From contig NZ_JAYEES010000001.1 in the NCBI RefSeq assembly GCF_034653275.1, positions 1,054,001-1,118,000 of the forward strand: a DNA stretch of 64,000 nt, in the 5' to 3' direction. The position numbers and the translations under genes are program-made. The stretch is from Nitrospirillum sp034653275 (lineage in GTDB: Bacteria > Pseudomonadota > Alphaproteobacteria > Azospirillales > Azospirillaceae). Positions 28,868 to 37,288 of this stretch are shown in pieces. Every line of letters starts with the position of its first letter. Position 1 is the first letter of the stretch. The notes under the pieces were generated by a model that was given only the letters and a program-made list of their open reading frames with translations, made no database searches and was not told the origin of the DNA.

Positions 28868-30940
28868 ATGACCATACGAAAGTTGATCGCATCATGTCTG
28901 GGCGGCGTCGCCATCCTGATGCTGGTGCTGGGCGCCGTCGTGGCGGTGGAGCAATGGCGGGTGGCGGCTGCGGCGGCGGATGCCCAGGGCCTGGCCCGCG
29001 TCATGGCCGCGCTGACCCGCATGACGGAGAACCTGGCGGTCGAGCGTGGTCCCACGCTGGTGGCGCTGGGCAGTGCCGATCCGGCGACACTGGTCCCCAT
29101 GAAAGAGCAGCGCGCCAAGTCCGATGCCGTGCGCAAGGCCCTGGCCGACCTGATGGCCACGGAGGATTTCGATACCAAGGACAGCCTGAAGGCGGTCATG
29201 GCCACGCTGGACGGCCGGCTGGCCACCCAGCGCGGCATCGTCGACGCCCTGGTGGTCAAGCCGGTGGCCGACCGTTCGGCGACCGAGGTCGACACTTATG
29301 TCAAGGGCATGTTCGCCATCATGGCGGACCTTGGCGCCGAATTGAACGCCACCGGCCGGTCGCTGCTGCAGCGCGCGCCGGAAGCCGGGCACTATGCCAA
29401 CATCGCCGTGATGGCCTGGTCCTATCGCGACTATGCCGGCCGCCAGTCCTCCATGCTGTTGCAGGCCCTGAACAGCGGCAAGCCCATGAGCCCGCAGGCC
29501 ACGCGCGACGTGCAGGTCATGCAGGGGCATTTGGATGACCTGGAAGGGCGGCTGGACGGCCAGTTGGCCCTGGCCGGCACGCCCGACGGCCTGGTGAAGG
29601 CGGCGGAGGTGGCGCGCCAGGGCTACAAGGGCATCTTCGGCGCCATGCGCGCCAAGGTGCTGGAGGCCAGCGCCGCCGGCACGCCCTATCCCGTCGACGT
29701 GACGGAATACCGCAAGACCAGCGTGCCCCAGCTGGCCAGCATCCTGGGCATCCGCGACGCCGCCATCGCCGAGGCGACCCGCCTGGCCGATGAGCAGCAC
29801 GCCAGCGCCAGCCGGGCCCTGCTGCTGGTCACCCTGCTGCTGCTGGCCGCCGGCGGCGTGCTGGGCGGCATCGTCTGGCTGGTCGGCCACCGTGTCACCG
29901 GCCCGCTGTCGGTGTTGACGCAGGTGGTGATGAAGATCGCCGGTGGCGATCATGACCTGGCCGTTCCCCTGACGGAACGCCGCGATGAGATCGGTGAGAT
30001 GGCGGGCGCCATCTCGACCTTGCGGGTGAATGCCAAGGAGGCCGACATGATGGCCGATCGCCAGCGGGCGGAGGAGGCCGCCAAGGAACAGCGCCGCCTG
30101 CGCCTGGAGGCGGCGACGCGGGAATTCGCGACCTCCATCGACCAGGTGGTGGAGGGATTCTCCGGGGCCGAACGCTCGTTGCGCGGGGCGGCGGACAGCC
30201 TGACCCTCTCGGCCGGTGACACCATCAGCCTGTCCAACACCGTGGCCGGCGCCGCCGAGGAGACCTCCGCCAATGTGCAGACGGTGGCGGCGGCGGCCGA
30301 GGAGCTGAATCAGTCCATCAGCGAGATCGCCCGCCAGATGGTGGGCGCCACCACCACCTCCGAAGCGGCGGTGCGCGAGGCCTCGACCACCAAGCAGTCC
30401 ATCGACGGGCTGGTCGGCGCCGCCCAGCGCATCGGCGACGTGGTCAAGCTGATCACCGACATCGCCAGTCAGACCAACCTGCTGGCCTTGAACGCCACCA
30501 TCGAGGCGGCGCGGGCCGGTGAAGCCGGCAAGGGCTTCGCCGTCGTGGCCAGCGAGGTCAAGGCCCTGGCCAACCAGACGGCCAAGGCGACGGAGGAGAT
30601 CCAGGCCCAGGTGGGCGCCATCCAGGAGGAGACGGCGCGCGCCGCCGCCGCCATCGACGGCATCACCGCCACCATCGCCAGCATGAGCCAGATCACCACC
30701 GGCATCGCCTCGGCGGTGGAGGAGCAGGGCGCCGCCACGCGGGAAATCGCCCGCAACGTTCAGCAGGCCAGCGTCGGCACGCAGGAGGTGTCGTCCAACA
30801 TCACCGGCGTGCGCACCGCCGCCGATGAGACGGGCTCCGCCGCGCGCAGCGTGCTCAGCTCCTCCGACGTGCTGGGCCGCGAGGCCGATACCCTGCGCTC
30901 GGTGGTCAGCGGCTTCGTCGCCACCATCAAGGCGGCGTGA
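28868..30940 (+). CDS. Methyl-accepting chemotaxis protein
   Basis: A 690-residue chemoreceptor. N-terminal helix at residues 8-28, a large periplasmic helical sensor (about 30-315) rich in Ala/Leu, second helix at ~317-340, a HAMP domain (VTGPLSVLTQVVMKIAGGDHDLAVPL) and a cytoplasmic signalling domain. The hairpin tip reads ITDIASQTNLLALNATIEAARAGEAGKGFAVVASEVKALA, the hallmark sequence. The start at 28868 follows GGGGAG. The ligand is unknown. No che genes are adjacent. The 174-bp gap upstream shows no recognisable gene. Confidence 0.93.
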   Translation: MTIRKLIASCLGGVAILMLVLGAVVAVEQWRVAAAAADAQGLARVMAALTRMTENLAVERGPTLVALGSADPATLVPMKEQRAKSDAVRKALADLMATEDFDTKDSLKAVMATLDGRLATQRGIVDALVVKPVADRSATEVDTYVKGMFAIMADLGAELNATGRSLLQRAPEAGHYANIAVMAWSYRDYAGRQSSMLLQALNSGKPMSPQATRDVQVMQGHLDDLEGRLDGQLALAGTPDGLVKAAEVARQGYKGIFGAMRAKVLEASAAGTPYPVDVTEYRKTSVPQLASILGIRDAAIAEATRLADEQHASASRALLLVTLLLLAAGGVLGGIVWLVGHRVTGPLSVLTQVVMKIAGGDHDLAVPLTERRDEIGEMAGAISTLRVNAKEADMMADRQRAEEAAKEQRRLRLEAATREFATSIDQVVEGFSGAERSLRGAADSLTLSAGDTISLSNTVAGAAEETSANVQTVAAAAEELNQSISEIARQMVGATTTSEAAVREASTTKQSIDGLVGAAQRIGDVVKLITDIASQTNLLALNATIEAARAGEAGKGFAVVASEVKALANQTAKATEEIQAQVGAIQEETARAAAAIDGITATIASMSQITTGIASAVEEQGAATREIARNVQQASVGTQEVSSNITGVRTAADETGSAARSVLSSSDVLGREADTLRSVVSGFVATIKAA

Positions 30941-31367
30941 CGGCGGCATGCGACTGGGAAGGGGAGCCGTCGCCGGACGCGGCGGCCCCCTTCGCGGTCC
31001 GCGCCATGAGCAGGGCCGCCGCCAAGCTGAAGCCATAGCCCCAGAGCAGCCAGGCGCCCGCCAGGCGGCTGACGGTATCGTCCGGTCCGTAGACCCGGGG
31101 AAACCAGTTCAGGACCAGCCCATCGGCGGCCATGACCACGGCACCCACCAGCCCCACGCCCGCCATCAGCTGTTCCGGTGCCAGCCCCGCCAGCCGCCGG
31201 ATGAGGTATACCGCGGTCCAGGCGACCGACACGGTGCTGGCGAAGTTCAGCGGATTCCAGAAGGGGTCGGTCAAAAGCTGGGGCAGGCCGCGCAGATAGG
31301 CCAGCGCCGACAACCAGAACATGCCCCCCAGCAGAACCAGAATCGCGGCCTGTCGTCCCGTCACCAT
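30927..31367 (-). CDS. Small four-helix membrane protein, unknown function
   Basis: A 146-residue hydrophobic protein with four predicted helices (about residues 5-25, 40-57, 68-88 and 105-125). The start at 31367 is preferred to 31373 and 31394 because AAGGGG lies seven bases upstream. Its 3' end overlaps the end of the chemoreceptor gene tail to tail by 14 bases. I do not recognise a family with confidence. It is followed upstream by the response regulator on the same strand, 57 bp away, so it may be the last gene of that transcript. Confidence 0.65.
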   Translation of the reverse strand: MVTGRQAAILVLLGGMFWLSALAYLRGLPQLLTDPFWNPLNFASTVSVAWTAVYLIRRLAGLAPEQLMAGVGLVGAVVMAADGLVLNWFPRVYGPDDTVSRLAGAWLLWGYGFSLAAALLMARTAKGAAASGDGSPSQSHAAVTPP

Positions 31368-31423
31368 CCTCATGCCCCTTTCCGTCGCTTGCATCCGGTT
31401 CAGGATACGCGCGAACGGGCCGG

Positions 31424-32041
31424 TCAGCTCACCCCCATTTCAATGGACAGGCGGATCAGGTCGGCGGTGCGGGCCACGCCCAGCTTGGCCTTGATGGCGG
31501 TGCAGGTGTTGGCGATGGTCTTGTATCCCACGCCCAGTTCGCTGGCGATTTCCGCCAGCGCCCGGCCCTCGCCCAGCAGGCGCAGGATTTCCAGGTCGCG
31601 TTCCGTCAGGCGCTGGGCCGGGTGGCTGGCGGGCATGCCGTGCACCGCCAGTTCCTGCGCGATCTCGTTCTCCACATAGCGGCCGCCCTCGGCCAGGCGG
31701 CGGATGGCGGCCAGCAGTTCGTCTGGATCGGCGTTCTTGCTCATATAGCCCTTGGCGCCCGCCGCCAGCGCGCGCGATGCGTACAGCGCCTCGGCATGCA
31801 TGCTGAACACCAGCACGCAGGCCGTGGGATCCTCGATCAGCAGGCGCTGCAGCAGCTCCAGCCCGCCCACGCCCGGCAGGTTCAGGTCCAGCAGCACGAT
31901 GTCCGGCCTGTCCTCGCGGTAGCGGGCCAGGGCGTCGCGGCCTGTGGCGGCCTCGGCGATGGCGACGCCGGGCAGGGGGGCCAGCAGGCGGCGCAGGCCG
32001 GACCGCACGATGGCGTGGTCGTCGACAAGCAATAGCTTCAT
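31424..32041 (-). CDS. NarL/UhpA-type response regulator
   Basis: A 205-residue regulator: a receiver domain (DDHAIVRSG at the N-terminus, phospho-Asp in DIVLLDLNLPGVGG, Lys in GAKGYMSKNA) and a LuxR-type HTH (LTERDLEILRLLGEGRALAEIASELGVGYKTIANTCTAIKAKL). It lies 16 bp after the histidine kinase on the same strand and is its evident partner. Target genes are not shown; the divergent TonB-dependent receptor is a natural candidate. Confidence 0.92.
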   Translation of the reverse strand: MKLLLVDDHAIVRSGLRRLLAPLPGVAIAEAATGRDALARYREDRPDIVLLDLNLPGVGGLELLQRLLIEDPTACVLVFSMHAEALYASRALAAGAKGYMSKNADPDELLAAIRRLAEGGRYVENEIAQELAVHGMPASHPAQRLTERDLEILRLLGEGRALAEIASELGVGYKTIANTCTAIKAKLGVARTADLIRLSIEMGVS

Positions 32042-32057
32042 GGGGCAGTCGTCCTCA

Positions 32058-33440
32058 TCACGCCGCTTCCGAGGCCGCCAAGGCCGATAGGCCAGCGGCC
32101 GAAGGCAGCACGGCGTGCACCCGCACGCCCCCCTCCGGCCGGTTGCCCACCGTCAGGCTGCCGCCCAGGGCCGCCACCCGTTCCGCCATGCCGCGCAGGC
32201 CATAGCCCGTGCCGGACGGCGCGCCGGCCGGCAGCCCGTCGCCGTCATCCGCGATGTCGATGGTGACGCCGCTGGCCGAGGACGCCACGCCGACGCTGAC
32301 GGCCCGGGGCCGGCCGTGGCGGATGGCGTTGCTCAGGCTTTCCTGCACCACGCGGTAGATCGCGGTGTCCCCCGCATCGCCCAGGTGCGGGCCAGGCGCC
32401 ACGGTGACGGCGATGGCCACGTCCGGCCGGCGTGCGCGCCAGAAGGCGGCCAGGTTCTCCAGCGCCGCCCCCAGGCCCAGGTCGCTCAGACCCGGCGGGC
32501 GCAGGCGGGCCAGGATGGCCTTTACCTCCTGCTGCACATGGGCCACCGCCTCGCGGGCGGAGCGGGCCTGGTCGCGCATCACGGCGTCGTCCGCCCGCTC
32601 CGCGGCGGCCATCAAGGCGGTGACATCGACATTGATGGCGAAGAGGTAGGGGCCGACCTCGTCATGCAGGTCGCGGGCGAGGTCCGCGCGCTCCTCCTCC
32701 TGGATGGTTTGCAACTGCTCGTGCAGGCGGCGGTTGCGCGCCTCCGCCGCCGCCAGGCGCTCGATCATTCGGTTGAAGCCCACGGCCAGGCGGCGCAACT
32801 CCGGCGGCCCGGCCTCCGCCACCGGCCGCGCCGTCTCCATGCCGGTTTCCGCCACCTGGGCGAAGGCCTTGGACAGCCGGTCGACGGAGCGCAGGGCCCG
32901 GCCCAGCGTCCAATAGACCATGGGCAAGGCCAGCGCGCTGAACAGCAGCATCATGACGGCGTCGTCGCCCAGTTCCCCCCACACCTCCGACACCTCGCCC
33001 GACGGATCGGTTTCCAGGCGCAGCCACAGGCCCTGGCCGGAAAAGCCGGGCAGGGGCACCTCGGCGCTCAGTTGCGGCACGTCCAGCGAGTCCACGAACC
33101 AGGCGGGGGCCGGATGGTCGGGCACGGCGAGGCGGGAACTGGCCACCACCCCGCCGCCCGGCTGGCGCAGGCTGACCTTCAGGTGGCGGTCGCCGTTGAA
33201 GGCGACCACCAGCCGGGTCAGCATGGCGGTGATGTCCTCGTCGCTGCGATCCTGCGGCGCCGGCCTGTTGGCCAGGTGGGCCAGCGCGCTGCCGACCGTG
33301 TGCTGGCCCACGGACAAGGCCGCCTCCATCTCCGTGCGCACCGACCGCTCCGCCCGCAGCCAGGCGGCGGCCCCGCCGGTGGCCAGGCTGACCAGCAACA
33401 GCAGGGCGATGCTCAGGACCAGGCGGATGCGTAGCGACAT
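32058..33440 (-). CDS. Sensor histidine kinase, NarX/UhpB type
   Basis: A 460-residue membrane kinase. Membrane helix at residues 7-27, a periplasmic sensor (~28-160), second helix at ~163-182, HAMP-like linker, then a HisKA_3 domain with phospho-His in DLARDLHDEVGPYLF. The ATPase domain has VVQESLSNAIRHG (N box) and IADDGDGLPAG, GYGLRGMAERVAALGG (G boxes). It is followed by its response regulator. The start at 33440 lies 20 bp from the first of two direct repeats (33461-33489). Confidence 0.92.
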   Translation of the reverse strand: MSLRIRLVLSIALLLLVSLATGGAAAWLRAERSVRTEMEAALSVGQHTVGSALAHLANRPAPQDRSDEDITAMLTRLVVAFNGDRHLKVSLRQPGGGVVASSRLAVPDHPAPAWFVDSLDVPQLSAEVPLPGFSGQGLWLRLETDPSGEVSEVWGELGDDAVMMLLFSALALPMVYWTLGRALRSVDRLSKAFAQVAETGMETARPVAEAGPPELRRLAVGFNRMIERLAAAEARNRRLHEQLQTIQEEERADLARDLHDEVGPYLFAINVDVTALMAAAERADDAVMRDQARSAREAVAHVQQEVKAILARLRPPGLSDLGLGAALENLAAFWRARRPDVAIAVTVAPGPHLGDAGDTAIYRVVQESLSNAIRHGRPRAVSVGVASSASGVTIDIADDGDGLPAGAPSGTGYGLRGMAERVAALGGSLTVGNRPEGGVRVHAVLPSAAGLSALAASEAA

Positions 33441-33460
33441 GAGGTTGGTTCCCCGTCAGT

Positions 33461-33507
33461 CCGAAAATGAGGCGGCCCGAAAATGAGGCCGCCCGTCTTC
33501 GGGCGGC
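33461..33507. promoter_or_regulatory. Direct repeats and hairpin between kinase and TonB receptor genes
   Basis: CCGAAAATGAGGC occurs twice (33461-33473 and 33477-33489) at 16-bp spacing. The second copy runs into a perfect 8-bp stem GCCGCCCG-TCTT-CGGGCGGC (33488-33507). The location in the divergent control region suggests an operator or leader structure; no function is shown. Confidence 0.45.
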
Positions 33508-33665
33508 ACCTCCCGACCCTATCTAACAGGCGCCCGGGGGCCGGGTGCAACAACCGCCGTGATATCGGGAATTTTTCCCGGGAAAATCGGGAAGGGGGCC
33601 TATGGCCGGGCGAGGGCCTCGGGGCTAGCCTAAGGTCAGCTCCATCCCATCGGTGCGCCCCCATA

Positions 33666-36113
33666 ATGAAAAACATCCCGGCCGGCTTGTTGGCACTGCT
33701 CTGCACCGCCTGTTCCACCCTGGGCTTTTCCACCCTGGCCCTTTCCACCCTGGCCGGGGCGGCCGAGCCCGATCCGGCCCCCGATGGCGCCCCGCCGACC
33801 TTGAGCGACATCATCGTCATCGGCGTAACCCCCTTGCCCGGCGCCAACGTGGCGCTGGACAAGGTGCCGGCCGCCGCCAGCACCCTGTCGGCGGATGACC
33901 TGGCCCGCCTGCATTCCGTCTCCATCCTGGACGGCATGGCGCAGCGGGTGCCGGGGCTGGCCCTGTCCGACACCCAGGGCAACGCCCTGTTCCAGGATGT
34001 CCGCTACCACGGCTTCACCGTCTCCCCCCTGCAGGGGACGCCCCAAGGCATCGCCGTCTATCAGAACGGCGTGCGCCTGAACGAGGCCTTCGGCGACACG
34101 GTGAACTGGGATCTGGCGCCCGAGGTCGCGATCGACCGCCTGACCTTGGCCACCAACAATCCGGCCTATGGGCTGAACGCGCTGGGCGGGGCGGTGACCC
34201 TGGAGATGAAGAACGGCTTCACCTTCCAGGGGGCGAACGCCGAGCTGCTGGGCGGCAGCAACGGCCGGGTCCAGGGCTCCGCCGAGTTCGGCTGGCAGTC
34301 GGGCGCCTTCAGCCTGTACCTGGCGGCGGAGGCGGAGAAGGATGACGGCTGGCGCAAGCAGTCGGCTTCCGATGTCGAGCGCTTCTACGCCGATGCCGGT
34401 TGGCGCGGCGAGACGGCGGAGGTGCACCTGATCGCCGCCGCCGCGCGCTCCAGCCTAGGCGTCGTCGGCCCCACGCCGCTGGAAATGATCCAGGCGGACG
34501 AGACCGCCATCTACACCTGGCCGCAGACCACCAAGAACGACAGCGGCATGCTGGCCCTGAACGGCAGGACCGACATCGCCCCCGGCTGGGCCCTGCAGGG
34601 CAATGTCTATGGCCGCCATTTTGGGCAGAAGCATGTGGATGGCAACGACAGCGATTTCGAAAGCTGCAGCCGCCGTTCTTCCTACGGTGGCCAGCTGTGC
34701 CTGGAGGATGACGCCTTCGGCACGCCGGCGGGCGGCAAGACCACGGCCTTCCGCAACCAGTTCGTCATCACCGACCTGGCCGGCCATACCTTCCCCTTCG
34801 ACGGCGACGCCACCTACGGCACCCTGGACCGTAGCGCCACCGACACCACCGCCGTGGGCGGGTCGTTGCAGCTGACCAGCGACCGGCCGCTGATGGGCCT
34901 GGGCAACCGCTTCGCCGTCGGCGGCAGCATCGACCACAGCGACATCCGCTTCACCGCCACCAGCACGCTGGGCATCATCAACCCCGACCTGTCGGTGACG
35001 ACACAAGGCGGCGACGCCGGCGATGTCCCGGGCGCCGGCCTGATCATCCGCACCCTGGGCAACCTGGGCTACGCCCCCGTCTGGCTGTCCGGCACCACCG
35101 ACTATTACGGCGCCTATGTCACCGATACGCTGGACCTGACGCCGGCCCTGTCGCTGACCGCCGGCCTGCGCCTGAACGTGGCCGACATCAGCACCCGCGA
35201 CCGGGGCGGGGCGGCGCCTGAGCTGAACGGCGACAACCGCTATACCCACTGGAACCCGCAGGCCGGCCTGACCTACCAGCTGGGCGGCGGGGTCAGCGTC
35301 TATGGCGGCTATTCCCAATCCAACCGCGCGCCCACGCCGCTGGAGCTGGACTGCGCCGACCCCTTGCGCCCCTGCCTGCTGGAGAATTCCCTGGTGGCGG
35401 ATCCGCCGCTGCGCCAAGTGGTGGCCGACACCTATGAAGCCGGCGTCCGCGGCACCCAGGGCGTCCTCTCCGGCCGGCTGGACTGGACCGTGGGCCTGTT
35501 CCGCACTGACAGTGACCACGACATCGTGGCCCTGGCCAGCACCATCCAGGGACGCGGCTACTACACCAACGTGCCCGGGACCCGCCGCCAGGGCGTGGAC
35601 GCCGGCCTGACCTTCGCCGCCGAGCGCTGGCAGGTCTACCTGAACTACAGCTTCGTCGACGCCACCTATCAGTTCGACGGCGTGCTGGCCTCGCCCAACA
35701 ACCCGCAGGCGGATGACGCCGGCACCATCACCGTGCACAGCGGCGACCGCATTCCCGGCATCCCCCGCCACCAGGTGAAGCTGGGCGGGGACGTGGCGGT
35801 GACCGACGCGTGGAGCGTGGGCGGCGCCGTGCAGTACTATGGCAGCCAGTACCTGGTGGGCGACGACGCCAACCAGAATTCCCAGCTGACGCCCTATTGG
35901 ACCATGGACCTGCGCACGTCCTACCAGATCCTGTCCAACATCCAGCTGATCGGCGGCGTCAACAACCTGTTCGACCGCCGCTATGCCAGTTACGGCACCT
36001 ATTTCGACACGGCCGGCGCCAGCGACATCCTGGGCCGCACGTTGAGCGACGCCCGCACCCTGACCCTGGGCGCGCCGCGCACCTTCTATGGTGGTGTGAA
36101 GGTGTCGTTCTAA
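33666..36113 (+). CDS. TonB-dependent outer-membrane receptor
   Basis: An 815-residue receptor: signal peptide (residues 1-32) containing three in-frame copies of a five-residue STL unit, a TonB-box-like segment (SDIIVIGVTPLP), a plug domain (SILDGMAQRVPGLALSDTQGNALFQDVRYHG...GGAVTLEMKNG) and a C-terminal barrel ending in TFYGGVKVSF with the terminal Phe of outer-membrane barrels. The start at 33666 precedes the signal peptide; an earlier in-frame ATG at 33483 lies in a hairpin and is rejected. It diverges from the two-component pair. The ligand is unknown. A terminator follows. Confidence 0.92.
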   Translation: MKNIPAGLLALLCTACSTLGFSTLALSTLAGAAEPDPAPDGAPPTLSDIIVIGVTPLPGANVALDKVPAAASTLSADDLARLHSVSILDGMAQRVPGLALSDTQGNALFQDVRYHGFTVSPLQGTPQGIAVYQNGVRLNEAFGDTVNWDLAPEVAIDRLTLATNNPAYGLNALGGAVTLEMKNGFTFQGANAELLGGSNGRVQGSAEFGWQSGAFSLYLAAEAEKDDGWRKQSASDVERFYADAGWRGETAEVHLIAAAARSSLGVVGPTPLEMIQADETAIYTWPQTTKNDSGMLALNGRTDIAPGWALQGNVYGRHFGQKHVDGNDSDFESCSRRSSYGGQLCLEDDAFGTPAGGKTTAFRNQFVITDLAGHTFPFDGDATYGTLDRSATDTTAVGGSLQLTSDRPLMGLGNRFAVGGSIDHSDIRFTATSTLGIINPDLSVTTQGGDAGDVPGAGLIIRTLGNLGYAPVWLSGTTDYYGAYVTDTLDLTPALSLTAGLRLNVADISTRDRGGAAPELNGDNRYTHWNPQAGLTYQLGGGVSVYGGYSQSNRAPTPLELDCADPLRPCLLENSLVADPPLRQVVADTYEAGVRGTQGVLSGRLDWTVGLFRTDSDHDIVALASTIQGRGYYTNVPGTRRQGVDAGLTFAAERWQVYLNYSFVDATYQFDGVLASPNNPQADDAGTITVHSGDRIPGIPRHQVKLGGDVAVTDAWSVGGAVQYYGSQYLVGDDANQNSQLTPYWTMDLRTSYQILSNIQLIGGVNNLFDRRYASYGTYFDTAGASDILGRTLSDARTLTLGAPRTFYGGVKVSF

Positions 36114-36165
36114 GTAATTGAATTTTCAGTTCCCTGTGGGCGACGCGATAAAGCCGCCGGGGAAA

Positions 36166-36204
36166 GGGGGACCGGTTCCATCCGCTGCCGGTCCCCCTCC
36201 TTTT
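36166..36204 (+). terminator. Rho-independent terminator after TonB receptor
   Basis: Perfect 10-bp stem GGGGGACCGG / CCGGTCCCCC (36166-36175 and 36188-36197), 12-nt loop, followed by TCCTTTT. It lies 52 bp past the receptor stop and ends where the convergent Ldh-family gene ends. Confidence 0.8.
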
Positions 36205-37204
36205 ATCCGCCGGACGCCAGGGACTGGAGGTCTTCCAGCAGCGCCGCCGGCACCTCCAGCCCCCGGGCCCGCGCTTGGGCGCGGGCGGTCAGGCGGCGGT
36301 CACCGGGCAGGCGCGCGCCGTCCGCGACGATGGCCTGAACCAGCTCCCCCATGCGGCCGGCGAAGTCGGGGCCGCTGAACGCGGCGGGATCGAAGGCGAT
36401 GATGACCTGGCCCACGGCGGGGCTCGGCCCCTGGTCATCCAGGAAGGAACTGGCCTGCCAGCCGTACCGCCCGCCGGCCAGCGCGCCGCAGAGGATTTCC
36501 ACCATCAGGGCCAGCGCGGCGCCCTTGGGGCCACCGATGGGCGCCAACGCGCCCTTCAGCGCCGCCGCCGGATCCGTGGTGGGATGGCCATCGGCGTCCA
36601 CCGCCCAGTCGGCCGGGATGGGGCGCCCGGCCTTCTGCGCCGCCACGATCTTGGACCGGGCGACCAGGGACAGCGCCATGTCGATGACCAGCGGCGCCCG
36701 CCCCGCCACCGGTGCTGCGAAGGCCAGCGGGTTGGTGCCGAACAGCGCGCGCCGCCCGCCCGCTGGCGCCATGGCGGCCGGGGTGTTGGACATGACCAGG
36801 GCCACCAGGCCCCTGTCCGCCAGCCGCTCCACCACCAGGCCCACTTGGCCGACGTGGTGGGAGGCGTGGATGCCCGCGCCCGCCGTGCCCATCTGACGCG
36901 CCAGGGCGGCCAACGCATCCACAGCCATGTCCACGGCGGGATAGGCGAAGCCGCCGGCGGCATCCACCCGCAGGCTGGCGGCGGCAGTCTGGGTCAGGCG
37001 CGGCAGGGCCCGGCCGTCGACCTTGCCGGCGCGCACCTGCGCGGCATAGGACGGCACCCGAGCCAGTCCGTGGCCGGTTTGGCCATCAGCCTCGGCCGCC
37101 ACCAGGGCGCGGGCCACGCTGTCGGCGGCGGCGGGCAGGGTGCCGCAGGCGGCCAACGCCTGGACGGTCAGCATGTGGGCATCGGGGAGGGAGAGAATAG
37201 GCAT
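36203..37204 (-). CDS. Ldh-family (malate/L-lactate/ureidoglycolate-type) oxidoreductase
   Basis: A 333-residue NAD(P)-dependent 2-hydroxyacid dehydrogenase of the type II malate/lactate family, distinct from classical LDH. Family signs are GHGLARVPSYAAQVRAGKVDG, the catalytic-His region IHASHHVGQVGLVVERLA, NTPAAMAPAGGRRALFGTNPLAFAAP and GPKGAALALMVEILCGALAGG. The start at 37204 (MPILSLPD) is used. The substrate could be malate, lactate, sulfolactate or another hydroxyacid. It converges on the TonB receptor. Confidence 0.85.
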   Translation of the reverse strand: MPILSLPDAHMLTVQALAACGTLPAAADSVARALVAAEADGQTGHGLARVPSYAAQVRAGKVDGRALPRLTQTAAASLRVDAAGGFAYPAVDMAVDALAALARQMGTAGAGIHASHHVGQVGLVVERLADRGLVALVMSNTPAAMAPAGGRRALFGTNPLAFAAPVAGRAPLVIDMALSLVARSKIVAAQKAGRPIPADWAVDADGHPTTDPAAALKGALAPIGGPKGAALALMVEILCGALAGGRYGWQASSFLDDQGPSPAVGQVIIAFDPAAFSGPDFAGRMGELVQAIVADGARLPGDRRLTARAQARARGLEVPAALLEDLQSLASGG

Positions 37205-37288
37205 GGGCGGCGGCACGGGCTGGGGAAGGGTGCCCCCAGCTATGCCGCCGCCCGGTCCATTTGTCGCCGCCTAACTGCGGGCCGCGAC

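Noticed and set aside
33483..33665. Earlier in-frame start for the TonB receptor at 33483
   Set aside because: It lies in a direct repeat and hairpin and would bury the signal peptide 61 residues inside the protein.
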